This document shows, piece by piece, positions 51,246-59,475 of a stretch of DNA of 64,000 nt. A program made the position numbers and the translations under genes. Position 1 is the first letter of the stretch. The number at the start of each line of letters is the position of its first letter. The notes under the pieces are model-generated. The model was not told the origin of the DNA. It saw only the letters and a program-made list of their open reading frames with translations, and made no database searches. This DNA comes from UBA4427 sp045106235 (lineage in GTDB: Bacteria > Myxococcota_A > UBA9160 > UBA4427): assembly GCA_045106235.1 (NCBI GenBank), contig JBGCEJ010000014.1:23582-87581 (forward strand), read 5' to 3'.

Positions 51246-51827
51246 CTAGAAGCGCCACGAGAGAGTCAGCATATTCTCGTCACCGACACTCAACCTCGCA
51301 TCCACCCGAGAAGTCTGCTGCTCACGCTGCCGAATCAGAGTATCGATTTCCTCGTCGTACTCACGAATCTCCTGCGTGCGCGCGCCGAGATTGGACATGC
51401 CCGAAATGAGTGTGATCAGCCCGATCCCGCCGACGACGCCGCCCCCGGCCATAAGACCTTGCGCGCGTCCTTCGCGACATCGCGTCCCGTTATTTTCATC
51501 GGCCGCCGCGCAGGTCGCGCCGGCAAGCGCCGCAACAAACACGCCGACGCCCAGCATGATGCCGCCCGCCAGCTGCGCCCTCCGCGGACCCTGCAAACTG
51601 ACTTGTGAGCGCGCCAGCCGAAGTTCACGGAGTCGAGCCTCTAGCTCCGGATCCGCGGGGGCTCCTGCGCTTTCCGCCCCCTCGTCCCACTGGAGAGACG
51701 GACTCATGCGCATCTCCTGCCCCGCGCCCTCCTCTTGCGCGCTCGCGAAGGACGGCATCCCGATCGTCCCCACCATCAAGCAACAGAGCATCCAGCCGAG
51801 AAAACGGTCCACATCATCTCCCATCAC
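51246..51827 (-). CDS. Small exported/membrane protein, unknown
   Basis: A 193-residue protein with a signal peptide (GWMLCCLMVGTIGMPSFASA) and two hydrophobic segments (AQLAGGIMLGVGVFVAALAGA and GLMAGGGVVGGIGLITLISG) separated by a short Cys-containing loop. The region before them (ELEARLRELRLARSQV) and after them (TQEIREYDEEIDTLIRQRE) reads as coiled coil. The start is GTG 51827 or the ATG beside it. The C-terminus SVGDENMLTLSWRF ends in an aromatic residue, as outer-membrane-associated proteins do. I do not recognise a family. Confidence 0.6.
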   Translation of the reverse strand: MMGDDVDRFLGWMLCCLMVGTIGMPSFASAQEEGAGQEMRMSPSLQWDEGAESAGAPADPELEARLRELRLARSQVSLQGPRRAQLAGGIMLGVGVFVAALAGATCAAADENNGTRCREGRAQGLMAGGGVVGGIGLITLISGMSNLGARTQEIREYDEEIDTLIRQREQQTSRVDARLSVGDENMLTLSWRF

Positions 51828-52078
51828 TTAGGGCTGCGAGCCCGGCGTATTTGATAAGAAACACCCTATCAAACGCTCCGATCAGAATGTCATCAATCAG
51901 AACGACTTCCCCGCCGAGAAAAGCTGCGTTGCTTGGAGCAAGAGCGCGTCGAATCAAGGCAGACGATGCTCTCTATCAAAGCGACACTGCGTCATAAAGG
52001 GTGCGCGAAGGCCTTCTGCGGGTCTAGACTCTCTCTGAGAAGCCCGCCGTCCCCCGCCAGCTAAGGAAGAACCGCATC

Positions 52079-53302
52079 ATGACCGTCCAACTTGACGAAA
52101 TCGACCTGACTCAGGCTGAGCTCTACCGAAATGGTTTTCCCCACGACGTCTTTTCGACGCTTCGCAAAGAAGCGCCGGTCTGGCGCCATCCCCAGGTCGA
52201 CGGCCTGGAGCAAACCAATGGTCGGGACTTTTGGGTGCTCTCTCGGTACGAGGATATCAAGACCGTCAATCGCGACGCCGAGACTTTCCTCTCGAAGACC
52301 GGGGCCGGCTTGGGCTACGAAGGCATTGGCCTCATGCTGACCGACCTCGATGGCCAGGCGCATATCCGCCAGCGAAAGCTGATCAGCTCAGGCTTCACAC
52401 CGCGCATGACGAAGCGACTCGAAGACCTAGCACGCGAATGGGCAGTCAAGATTGTCGACGAAGCAATCGAGCGAGAGAACGTCGAATTCGTTCAAGAAGT
52501 CGCCTACCAGCTGCCTATGCACATGATCGCGGACGTTCTGGGTATTCCGAAAGAAGATCGCGACTGGCTCTTCAAGATCACCAACGACATGCTCCTCTGC
52601 ATCGATCCCGAGCATCCCGTTCCCGAGTCCGAACGAGAGGGACTCGCGACGCAGGTCTTCCAATATGGCCAGAAGGTCTCCGCCGAAAAGCGCGCGAACC
52701 CCAGCGACGATGTGCTCTCAAAGCTCGTCACCGTCGAAGACGAACTCGGCCGCCTGAACGATCTGGAACTGGACGCCTTCTTCATGCTCCTCACGATCGC
52801 CGGAAGCGAAACAACGCGGAATGCGATTTCGAGTGGGCTTTTGCAGCTGCTGGCTGAGCCGGAACAACTCGCTGCGCTCCGCGCTGACCCGAGCCTCTTG
52901 AAAGGCGCGACGGAAGAAGTCATTCGGTGGGCCTCCCCGGTCGCCTATTTCAAGCGCGTCGTCGCTCGCGATACAGAGATTGCGGGGACCCCCGTCAAGG
53001 AAGGGGACCGCGTGACGATGTGGTACCCGTCGGCGAACCGAGACGAATCCGCATTCGAGGATCCCTTCAAGTTCGATATTCGACGACAGAAAAACGAGCA
53101 TGTCGCCTTCGGCGGAGGCGGCCCCCATTTCTGTCTCGGCGCTCATCTCGCACGCCGCGAGATCACCATCCTTTTCGAAGAGCTGCTTTCACGAACAAGC
53201 AATATCGAACTCGTGGGCGATCCGTCCTATAGCGTGCTGGGCATCGGCAACCCGATCCTGCTCTCTCTGGGCAAGCTTCCCGTGCATTTGAAGGCCTCTT
53301 GA
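52079..53302 (+). CDS. Cytochrome P450
   Basis: A 407-residue soluble bacterial P450. Heme-ligand Cys352 in FGGGGPHFCLGAHLARREI, I-helix oxygen-activation AGSETTRNAIS, and the K-helix ExxR in EEVIRWASPV are intact. LTDLDGQAHIRQRKLISSGFTPRM resembles the CYP124/125/142-type of steroid and lipid hydroxylases. No ferredoxin or reductase adjoins it. Overlaps the thioesterase gene by 4 bp, so the two are made together. Confidence 0.93.
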   Translation: MTVQLDEIDLTQAELYRNGFPHDVFSTLRKEAPVWRHPQVDGLEQTNGRDFWVLSRYEDIKTVNRDAETFLSKTGAGLGYEGIGLMLTDLDGQAHIRQRKLISSGFTPRMTKRLEDLAREWAVKIVDEAIERENVEFVQEVAYQLPMHMIADVLGIPKEDRDWLFKITNDMLLCIDPEHPVPESEREGLATQVFQYGQKVSAEKRANPSDDVLSKLVTVEDELGRLNDLELDAFFMLLTIAGSETTRNAISSGLLQLLAEPEQLAALRADPSLLKGATEEVIRWASPVAYFKRVVARDTEIAGTPVKEGDRVTMWYPSANRDESAFEDPFKFDIRRQKNEHVAFGGGGPHFCLGAHLARREITILFEELLSRTSNIELVGDPSYSVLGIGNPILLSLGKLPVHLKAS

Positions 53303-54099
53303 ACTCGCCGGCTCCGGCCTCGCCGGCAGCGCCCTACCGGTTCGGACCGCCCACGCCGACTGCCGATCCGAATCGCTTCGCACTTTCCGTCACGACCGGA
53401 CTCTGCGTCGGACCACCCCAGCGCCAGTTCATGATGGGTGGCGTCGGGCTCGGCGCAGCGATCGCTGCGATTGAGGACGTCACCCGCAAACCACTCCTCT
53501 GGGCGAGCGCGCAGTACCTCTCCATTGCTCAACCCGGACACGACCTCGAAATCGAAGTCGAAACGGTCGTGGCAGGAAAGAGCGTGAGCCAGGTTCGCGC
53601 TCGATGCCTCTCCCGCGACAAGGAGCTGATCGGCATTTCGGCTGCCGTCGGGGCCCGAAAGAGCCCGGATGATGCTCAGTACACCGTGGCACCTGAGGTT
53701 CCATCGCCTGAAACACTTGGGCCGGAGCCTAGTGAAACCAATGATTCAAGCGATCTGTTCACGCGGATCGAGCGTCGCCGCGTAGGCGATCCTGCCGCAG
53801 AAGCCGCAGGAAAAGCACGCATGTGGGTCCGCCCGCGCGAGAAGGAGCCGATCACGGCGAGCCTACTCGCCGTTTTCGCTGATTTTCTGCCCGGCGCGAT
53901 CCCGCTCACGCGCCGATCGAGCAGCCTCGACAACACAATCCGGATCGTCTCGCGGGAAGACACGGAATGGATCCTGATCGACTCGACGATCCACGTCCTC
54001 GCTGACGGCTTCTTTCACGGCGAGGCCAGGCTCTACGCAGAAAATGGTCGACTGCTCGCAATTGCAAGCCAGAGTGCGGGGCTGCCGCGGCGCAGCTGA
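53299..54099 (+). CDS. Acyl-CoA thioesterase-like hotdog protein
   Basis: A 266-residue protein with the double-hotdog arrangement of TesB-like thioesterases (4HBT_3 type). The first half has QRQFMMGGVGLGAAIAAIEDVTRKPLLWASAQYLS, the second AVFADFLPGAIPLTRRSSSLDNTIRI and DSTIHVLADGFFHGEARLY. The start is TTG 53299, overlapping the P450 stop as TTGA. Probably hydrolyses an acyl-CoA in the pathway served by the P450. Confidence 0.78.
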   Translation: MNSPAPASPAAPYRFGPPTPTADPNRFALSVTTGLCVGPPQRQFMMGGVGLGAAIAAIEDVTRKPLLWASAQYLSIAQPGHDLEIEVETVVAGKSVSQVRARCLSRDKELIGISAAVGARKSPDDAQYTVAPEVPSPETLGPEPSETNDSSDLFTRIERRRVGDPAAEAAGKARMWVRPREKEPITASLLAVFADFLPGAIPLTRRSSSLDNTIRIVSREDTEWILIDSTIHVLADGFFHGEARLYAENGRLLAIASQSAGLPRRS

Positions 54100-54169
54100 C
54101 CCCAAACGCTTCCGCACTACGCTCCGCCCTCGGACTAAGCGGCCAACCAGGAGGGACGCGCGAAGGTCT

Positions 54170-54865
54170 CTATTGTGGGCGTCCCAGTCCGCAGAGACCG
54201 ATCAGCCCGAGGCCCATCAGCAATGCCGTCGAGGGCTCAGGCACAACGTAGATCTCGACGAAAGCGTTAATCGGAGGTTCGATCGCCCCCCCGGCAACAA
54301 TGATCAACTCGTCCGGCAGTGCCGCTCCGATATCAAACCGCGACAAGCCCGGAAGCAACATCTCGAAGGTCAGACTCGCATGATAGTCGCCTTCCGAGAT
54401 GCGAAATCCGCCGATACCGAAATCGTCAGCGCCTGTCGATGCCGCCGGAGCGATCGTCACTCCCAGAAAGAACGGAACCCTCGGCACGGCGGGGTCCTCG
54501 ACCAGCGGGATCGCCATGTTTGAAATCCCAGCAAAACACCCCGCCCCGGGAATGCAAACCGTGTTAAATGCGGTGTCGACGGCGACCCCTCGATCGAATC
54601 GCGCCCGACTCGTCTCATATCCCGAGACGGAAGCGCTGATCCCGTAATAGGGTTCGCCATCGCTCGTCATCGCGACGTTCAGCGTCACTTCGTCCCCAAC
54701 ACGAACGACGCCATCCCCACTCTCGGTCTCGACATCGACGTTGAACGTGATGAGCGCCAACGCCGGAGAGCTGACTCCGACAAGACCGAGACTCATCATG
54801 AGCAAGAGGGCCCATCGAAACCGGCGGCCGGCGGAAGGAACACTTAGAAAGATAAGGCTTCGCAT
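54170..54865 (-). CDS. PEP-CTERM-anchored exported protein
   Basis: A 231-residue exported protein starting at ATG 54865. Signal peptide RWALLLMMSLGLVGVSSPALA; ~180-residue beta-rich mature part resembling a cohesin-like fold (FNVDVETESGDGVVRVGDEVTLNV, ASTGADDFGIGGFRIS). The C-terminus VVPEPSTALLMGLGLIGLCGLG is a typical PEP-CTERM signal, but the basic tail is cut to GRPQ. It should be cleaved and anchored by exosortase and exported to the surface; no exosortase gene is in the window. Confidence 0.82.
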   Translation of the reverse strand: MRSLIFLSVPSAGRRFRWALLLMMSLGLVGVSSPALALITFNVDVETESGDGVVRVGDEVTLNVAMTSDGEPYYGISASVSGYETSRARFDRGVAVDTAFNTVCIPGAGCFAGISNMAIPLVEDPAVPRVPFFLGVTIAPAASTGADDFGIGGFRISEGDYHASLTFEMLLPGLSRFDIGAALPDELIIVAGGAIEPPINAFVEIYVVPEPSTALLMGLGLIGLCGLGRPQ

Positions 54866-55047
54866 AGCAGAGAATCTCCTCGATTCGTGCCCTTCCCAAC
54901 CGAAGCATAACATGGCCGGCATATTCGATGCGCATAAAGTGCTCGTAGCCACCCCGTATACGTCGCTCCCGCCCCACAGCGGTAAAATTGCCGCATCTGA
55001 CCAAATAGCTACTCTTTCGGTTTCGGCGCCCCCGCCCCCAGGAGACC

Positions 55048-55749
55048 ATGATGAGCACCCCTTCCTTCGAAATCCAAGGCCAGACGGTCACGATCCCCGC
55101 TCTCGTCCGAGACGCTTCTTCAGGAACGGCGCTGTACATGGTCGACGCGCCCGCGGCCCAGGCGCTCGTGCCGGCTGCGTTCGAGGTCGTTGAGGCCGCC
55201 CCCGGGAAGACCCAAGCGACAATCGTCATCGTCGACTACCGCGACAACGATCTGGGCGACTATGACGAGGTCGGCATCGTTTTCTTTGTCCGACCTGCCG
55301 GTCAGCCCGACGCGGAAGTGGGCTCCTATATCTACAAGCTTCCCGTGAACCAGAGCTTTACCTGCGAAGCCGGGTTCAAAATCTGGGGATTCCCCAAAAC
55401 CGTCGAGGAAATCGATTTCGAATACGCGGAGACGAGTGCAACCTGCAAACTCGTCATGGGGGGACAACACGTCCTGACCCTCACGGTCCCGCGCGGCGGC
55501 AAGGGAACAACCGACGACACGGTCGGGGTCGGCTACACCTTGATCGAGGGCATCCCTCATCAGAACGAATTCATGCGCGGGGGCAGCGGCGAACAAACCC
55601 TTCCCGGCGGAGACGGAGTCGTCCTCGAACTCGGCGACCATCCGCTTTCGGATGAGCTTCGAAGCCTCGGCCTTGAAAACGCGACGCCCGTCTTGTCCGC
55701 ATGGAGCGAGCATATGCGCGGGAGCTTTGGCCTAAGCACGAAGCTCTAG
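55048..55749 (+). CDS. Acetoacetate-decarboxylase superfamily enzyme
   Basis: A 233-residue protein of the acetoacetate decarboxylase-like superfamily. The Schiff-base Lys lies in GFPKTVEEIDF, and FFVRPAGQPDAEVGSYIYKLPVNQSFTCEAG matches the conserved core. True decarboxylases and broader aldolase-dehydratase members cannot be told apart here. The start may be ATG 55048 or 55051 (AGGAG 5-8 bp upstream). Convergent with the MarR gene. Confidence 0.8.
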   Translation: MMSTPSFEIQGQTVTIPALVRDASSGTALYMVDAPAAQALVPAAFEVVEAAPGKTQATIVIVDYRDNDLGDYDEVGIVFFVRPAGQPDAEVGSYIYKLPVNQSFTCEAGFKIWGFPKTVEEIDFEYAETSATCKLVMGGQHVLTLTVPRGGKGTTDDTVGVGYTLIEGIPHQNEFMRGGSGEQTLPGGDGVVLELGDHPLSDELRSLGLENATPVLSAWSEHMRGSFGLSTKL

Positions 55750-55772
55750 CAGAGAGCCGAGAGCAGAGCCGC

Positions 55773-56345
55773 CTAGCGCGTAATCGCCTGAGCCAGGCGC
55801 TCCACGGCGATGCGCAGGGCGTCGATCTCTGGCTTAACGCTCTTGCGTCCCTCCCCCGCGAGCATATCGGCGTATCGCGCAGCGGCGTCCTGCCCAAGCG
55901 TCTCAGCGAAGGTCCAGCCCTTCTCCGTCAGGCCGATCAGGATTGATCGTCGGTCTTCCGGGTTCGGCGAGCGCTCGACGTACCCCGCCCCCGCGAGCCG
56001 ATCCAGAGTTCGTGTCATGCCCGCAGAGGTGATCTGCGTAAATCGGTTGAGCTCAAGCGGCGTCGTCCGGTAGCCCGGCCCGCGCAGTCTCAAACTGCTG
56101 AGGACACGGAACTCAGACTGGCTCACCTGATGGGGCTTCAGGAGCTTCCGGTAGAAGATCTCGGTCAGCTGCATGAGCGCGTTCAGATGCGCAAAATAGA
56201 CCGCTGCATCCGCACCATCTTCAGGGAAAGCCGCCTCCTGACGCTCCCGGCTCCCATCAAGCAGTTCCAGAATCCAGCGGCGATTCTCCTCGGGTCCGCC
56301 CTGCTCCCCCGCGGACGATGCATCTTTCTGCTTTTTCCGGGGCAT
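55773..56345 (-). CDS. MarR-family transcriptional regulator
   Basis: A 190-residue winged-helix protein. VSQSEFRVLSSLRLRGPG leads into the recognition region TPLELNRFTQITSAGMTRTLDRLAGAGYVERSPNPEDRRSILIGLTEKG, the MarR wing with D-R-R. Lys-rich start and AGGAG site ahead of ATG 56345. It is divergent from the amidohydrolase gene, with a clean palindrome between the two genes; it probably represses both. Confidence 0.93.
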   Translation of the reverse strand: MPRKKQKDASSAGEQGGPEENRRWILELLDGSRERQEAAFPEDGADAAVYFAHLNALMQLTEIFYRKLLKPHQVSQSEFRVLSSLRLRGPGYRTTPLELNRFTQITSAGMTRTLDRLAGAGYVERSPNPEDRRSILIGLTEKGWTFAETLGQDAAARYADMLAGEGRKSVKPEIDALRIAVERLAQAITR

Positions 56346-56401
56346 CGCCGTCTTCTCCTCTTTCTTCGGCCGAAGCCTCGACGACTTGGAAGGTAACAGA
56401 T

Positions 56402-56434
56402 AGGATACTAGCTAATCAGTTAGCTAAATATCCT
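56402..56434. promoter_or_regulatory. Nested inverted repeat, probable MarR operator
   Basis: TAGCTAA-TCAG-TTAGCTA (56409-56426) is a perfect palindrome, nested inside AGGATA (56402-56407) and TATCCT (56429-56434), also a perfect pair. It lies 57 bp from the MarR start codon and 55 bp from the amidohydrolase start codon, the place for a divergent operator. Confidence 0.75.
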
Positions 56435-56488
56435 CATCATCGCCCCGCGGCGGTGAAGCGCCCCTCTGAATCAGGAGTCCTTCAAACG

Positions 56489-57736
56489 ATGTCGAACGAT
56501 CCCTACGTCCTAATCACCGCCGATACCCACGCCGGCGGAAGCCACTCGCAGTACCGCGAGCATCTCGACCCGAAATACCGCAAAGCCTTCGATGAATGGC
56601 GCGGCGGCTACAAGAACCCCTCCGAAGAGCATTACGGCAAGAAGAAGCTTCGAAACTGGGATCTCGACGTCCGCAATACGGACCAGAATGGACAGGGCGT
56701 TGTCGGCGAAGTGGTCTTCCCGAACACCGTCCCGCCCTTCTACAAGAAGAGCATCGTCACTTCGGGCCCGCCGAAGCCCGAGGAATACGAGAATTGCCTC
56801 GCTGGCATTCGCGCGCATAACCGCTGGCTGAAGGAATTCTGCGAGGAAGATCCGCTGCGGCGCGCCGGAATTGGCCTGATCCTGCCGAACGATCTCGATG
56901 AAGCGATCAAGGATATCGAGTACATCGCCAAGGCTGGACTGCGGGGCGGCGTTCTTCTCCCCTTGATTCCGCCGGATGCGAAATGGCTCACGCCGCTCTA
57001 CGACCCCGCATGGGACCGCGTCTTCGCGGCGATCCAGGATCATGACCTTGTCATGAACCAGCATAGTGGTCAGGGTGCGCCCGATTACGGCGACGGCCTT
57101 GTTGCCGAAGCGCTTTGGATCTCGGAAGTCGCGTTCTATTGCCGAGCGGGCTATCGCCACCTGATCATGAGCGGCGCGTTCGAGAAGTTCCCGAAGCTCA
57201 AGTACATCCTGACCGAGTCCGGCTGTTCGTGGGCGCCCGAAATGCTCGCGCAACTCGACCGCATGCATAAGGGACTCCAGGCCGGCGCGATCGGCGAGAT
57301 GCATTACGAGGGTGAGGAGTGGGTTCTCAAAGAGCCCCCGAGCTTCTACGCCAAACGGAACTGCTGGTACGGCGCGAGCTTCCCGAGCAAGGCCGAACTC
57401 GCAGGCATCGAAGAAGTCGGCGTCGAGAAGGTCTGCTGGGGTAACGATTACCCGCACTACGAAGGGACCTTCCCCTACAACCTCGAGTCCCTCCGACTCA
57501 CCTTCGCGGATATTCCCGAGGCCGACCGCCGGCTGATTTTCGGTGAAAACGCAGCCAAGCTCTACAATTTCGACTTGGATGCCATGCGCAAGCGCGCGAA
57601 GGAGCATGGACCGACGCCGGAGCAGGTCAATAGCCCCCTCCCCTTCGACCAGATTCCGCGTGACTCACATTGCTACCTGTTTACAGGAGCCCTCCGCGAA
57701 GCTGCGGAGCGAGAGGCTGCTGCAGCAAAGGCATAG
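56489..57736 (+). CDS. Amidohydrolase family protein (PF04909 type)
   Basis: A 415-residue TIM-barrel amidohydrolase-2. VLITADTHAGGSHSQYREHLDPKYR opens the barrel with D-x-H, VMNQHSGQGAPDYGDG carries the conserved His, and CWGNDYPHYEGTFP holds the final Asp. ATG 56489 with AGGAG 12 bp before; earlier in-frame starts cross the MarR operator. It is likely the target of the MarR regulator. Homologous in layout to the partial gene at 62965-64000, and both have the S-W-x-P/x-D-Y-G-D-E/G motif. Substrate unknown. Confidence 0.88.
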   Translation: MSNDPYVLITADTHAGGSHSQYREHLDPKYRKAFDEWRGGYKNPSEEHYGKKKLRNWDLDVRNTDQNGQGVVGEVVFPNTVPPFYKKSIVTSGPPKPEEYENCLAGIRAHNRWLKEFCEEDPLRRAGIGLILPNDLDEAIKDIEYIAKAGLRGGVLLPLIPPDAKWLTPLYDPAWDRVFAAIQDHDLVMNQHSGQGAPDYGDGLVAEALWISEVAFYCRAGYRHLIMSGAFEKFPKLKYILTESGCSWAPEMLAQLDRMHKGLQAGAIGEMHYEGEEWVLKEPPSFYAKRNCWYGASFPSKAELAGIEEVGVEKVCWGNDYPHYEGTFPYNLESLRLTFADIPEADRRLIFGENAAKLYNFDLDAMRKRAKEHGPTPEQVNSPLPFDQIPRDSHCYLFTGALREAAEREAAAAKA

Positions 57737-57744
57737 CGGGCATC

Positions 57745-57789
57745 GCGGTTCTGCCGGCGTACTATGCCGACCTATGCCGGCAGAACCGC
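57745..57789. terminator. 14-bp perfect inverted repeat between convergent genes
   Basis: GCGGTTCTGCCGGC, 17-base spacer, GCCGGCAGAACCGC. It fills half of the 92-bp gap between two gene ends. No U-tract follows on either strand. It may act as a two-way attenuating hairpin or be a dispersed repeat unit. Confidence 0.6.
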
Positions 57790-57828
57790 AGCGCCTAGCG
57801 CGCTGAGCGAAACGAACGCCGTCCCCAG

Positions 57829-59316
57829 TTACCGCGACCCCGCCCCGTCGAGCGCCGCAAGCGCAGCACCGGTCTGCTCGACCATCGCCCGCAAGATGCC
57901 CGACTCGCTCATATTGTCGTGCGTCGAGACGGAAGATTCGAGCATCGATTCCAGAATCGAGAGTCGAAGCCGAAGCGCTGTTCGCCCTTCAGGCCCCGCG
58001 GTCTTGGCCACATCCAGCAATCGAAGCGCCTCTAAGTGACGACCGCCATCCCAATGGCTCTGCGCCCGTCGAACGATGGGCCCCGCGCCTCCGGCCAGCT
58101 GAACCAGGTCGGGATAGATCCGCTTCGCGGGCACCGCGTACAAGTCCGCAACGTCTTCGTAGTAGAACCACCCGGCCAAGAACTCCCAGATCGCGCGAAC
58201 GTTCCACGAGACCTTGCCATGCCCCTGAGAAATTTCGAGCTCCGCCGGGAGCCGAACGGTCTCCATCAATTCGTAGACACTCTTCCCTGCGTTCATCCCC
58301 GCAACCGTCTCGTCGTAGACATATTGAACGCCATCCCGCATCACCTGCAGACTCTTATGCAGGTAGGGCTTCCCCATGACCGGATCGAAATGGGCTGGCA
58401 AAATCGCAGCCGGCTCGAGCGCGATCAGCCGATCCAGCGCCTGGACGTACCCGATCGGATCGCGCGTCTTCTCACCGCGCACGGTATAGAGATTCGGCAC
58501 CATCGGATAGAGGCAGCCGTAGAAGTCGCCCGTAAAGACGAATTCCTCCTCCGGCATCCAGAGCAGCGCAGCATCCTCGCCTTCGGCGCTGTTCTCCGCT
58601 GCGAGCACGACGAAATCGACCCCGCCTAACGAGAAGGCGTAGTCCTCATCCACATCAACGGTCCGTGTCGGAGGCACGCTACGGAACTTCGCGACCTGTC
58701 CCTCAGAATGCGCGGGATAGAGCGTGCCCGTCCTGACCCGCCAAAGATACTCGTCCGTATCTCCGTAGATCTTATTCGTGTATTCGTATCGTTCATGCGC
58801 CACTATTTCAGCGCCGGCCGCGATTTCCGCCTTCCAGGCGTCGAGTCCACCGTTGTGATCGCCGTGTGCATGCGACACGATGATATGCGTCGTCTTGGGA
58901 TGCCCTACTTCGAGGAGAAGCGCGCGCTGTTCCTCGGCCTGCCAGCTCACTCCGGTATCGTAAATGACATTGCCTTTCGGGGTTTTAATCAGGAAGACAT
59001 TCCCAACCCCGCGCGCCATGAAGACCGTTTCGCTGATCTGTACGCGTTCGATCGGCGCCTCCATCAAATCGCGCGCACGCTCCGGCACATCCTTCGGCAC
59101 TTCAATCGCCGCATACGCCGCGCTCGTCGTATCCACCTTCACACGGTCCCCGCCGCCCGATTTTAGATTTCCAGAGGACATGCAACCGAGCGCGCCCATC
59201 AAAAAGCATGCAGCGACCGAGATAGCCCAGCGGCCACGCACCAACGCATCCGACCTCGTGCCCCTCCGACACCGCTCCTCCTGCTTCCGCAATGACGTTC
59301 CCGAGATCCGCTCCAT
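57829..59316 (-). CDS. Metallo-beta-lactamase-fold lipoprotein (alkylsulfatase-like)
   Basis: A 495-residue protein starting at ATG 59316 after GGAGGAG. The signal peptide ends at the lipobox LMGALGC (Cys45). The MBL zinc site is in VSHAHGDHNGG, with VFTGDFYG and ILPAHFDPV. The part from about residue 320 (LHKSLQVMRDGVQYVYDETVAGMNAGKS...QGHGKVSWNVRAIWEFLAGWF) resembles the dimerisation domain of SdsA1/BDS1-like alkylsulfatases; the third (SCP2-like) domain is absent. Divergent from a second MBL gene. Confidence 0.8.
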   Translation of the reverse strand: MERISGTSLRKQEERCRRGTRSDALVRGRWAISVAACFLMGALGCMSSGNLKSGGGDRVKVDTTSAAYAAIEVPKDVPERARDLMEAPIERVQISETVFMARGVGNVFLIKTPKGNVIYDTGVSWQAEEQRALLLEVGHPKTTHIIVSHAHGDHNGGLDAWKAEIAAGAEIVAHERYEYTNKIYGDTDEYLWRVRTGTLYPAHSEGQVAKFRSVPPTRTVDVDEDYAFSLGGVDFVVLAAENSAEGEDAALLWMPEEEFVFTGDFYGCLYPMVPNLYTVRGEKTRDPIGYVQALDRLIALEPAAILPAHFDPVMGKPYLHKSLQVMRDGVQYVYDETVAGMNAGKSVYELMETVRLPAELEISQGHGKVSWNVRAIWEFLAGWFYYEDVADLYAVPAKRIYPDLVQLAGGAGPIVRRAQSHWDGGRHLEALRLLDVAKTAGPEGRTALRLRLSILESMLESSVSTHDNMSESGILRAMVEQTGAALAALDGAGSR

Positions 59317-59475
59317 TCACTTCTCCTCCGTGCGTTCAGACTCGCAACCCTGCCAAGCGTAGCGCCGCGCCCCCCTAGCGACATGAACCAGAGCGGGGGC
59401 GGCCCGCCCCAAATCCGATACCCTCAAGGCGCCTGGGCGCCGCTCCGCGCGCCCCTAATTCCGTCGAGGTTTTCT

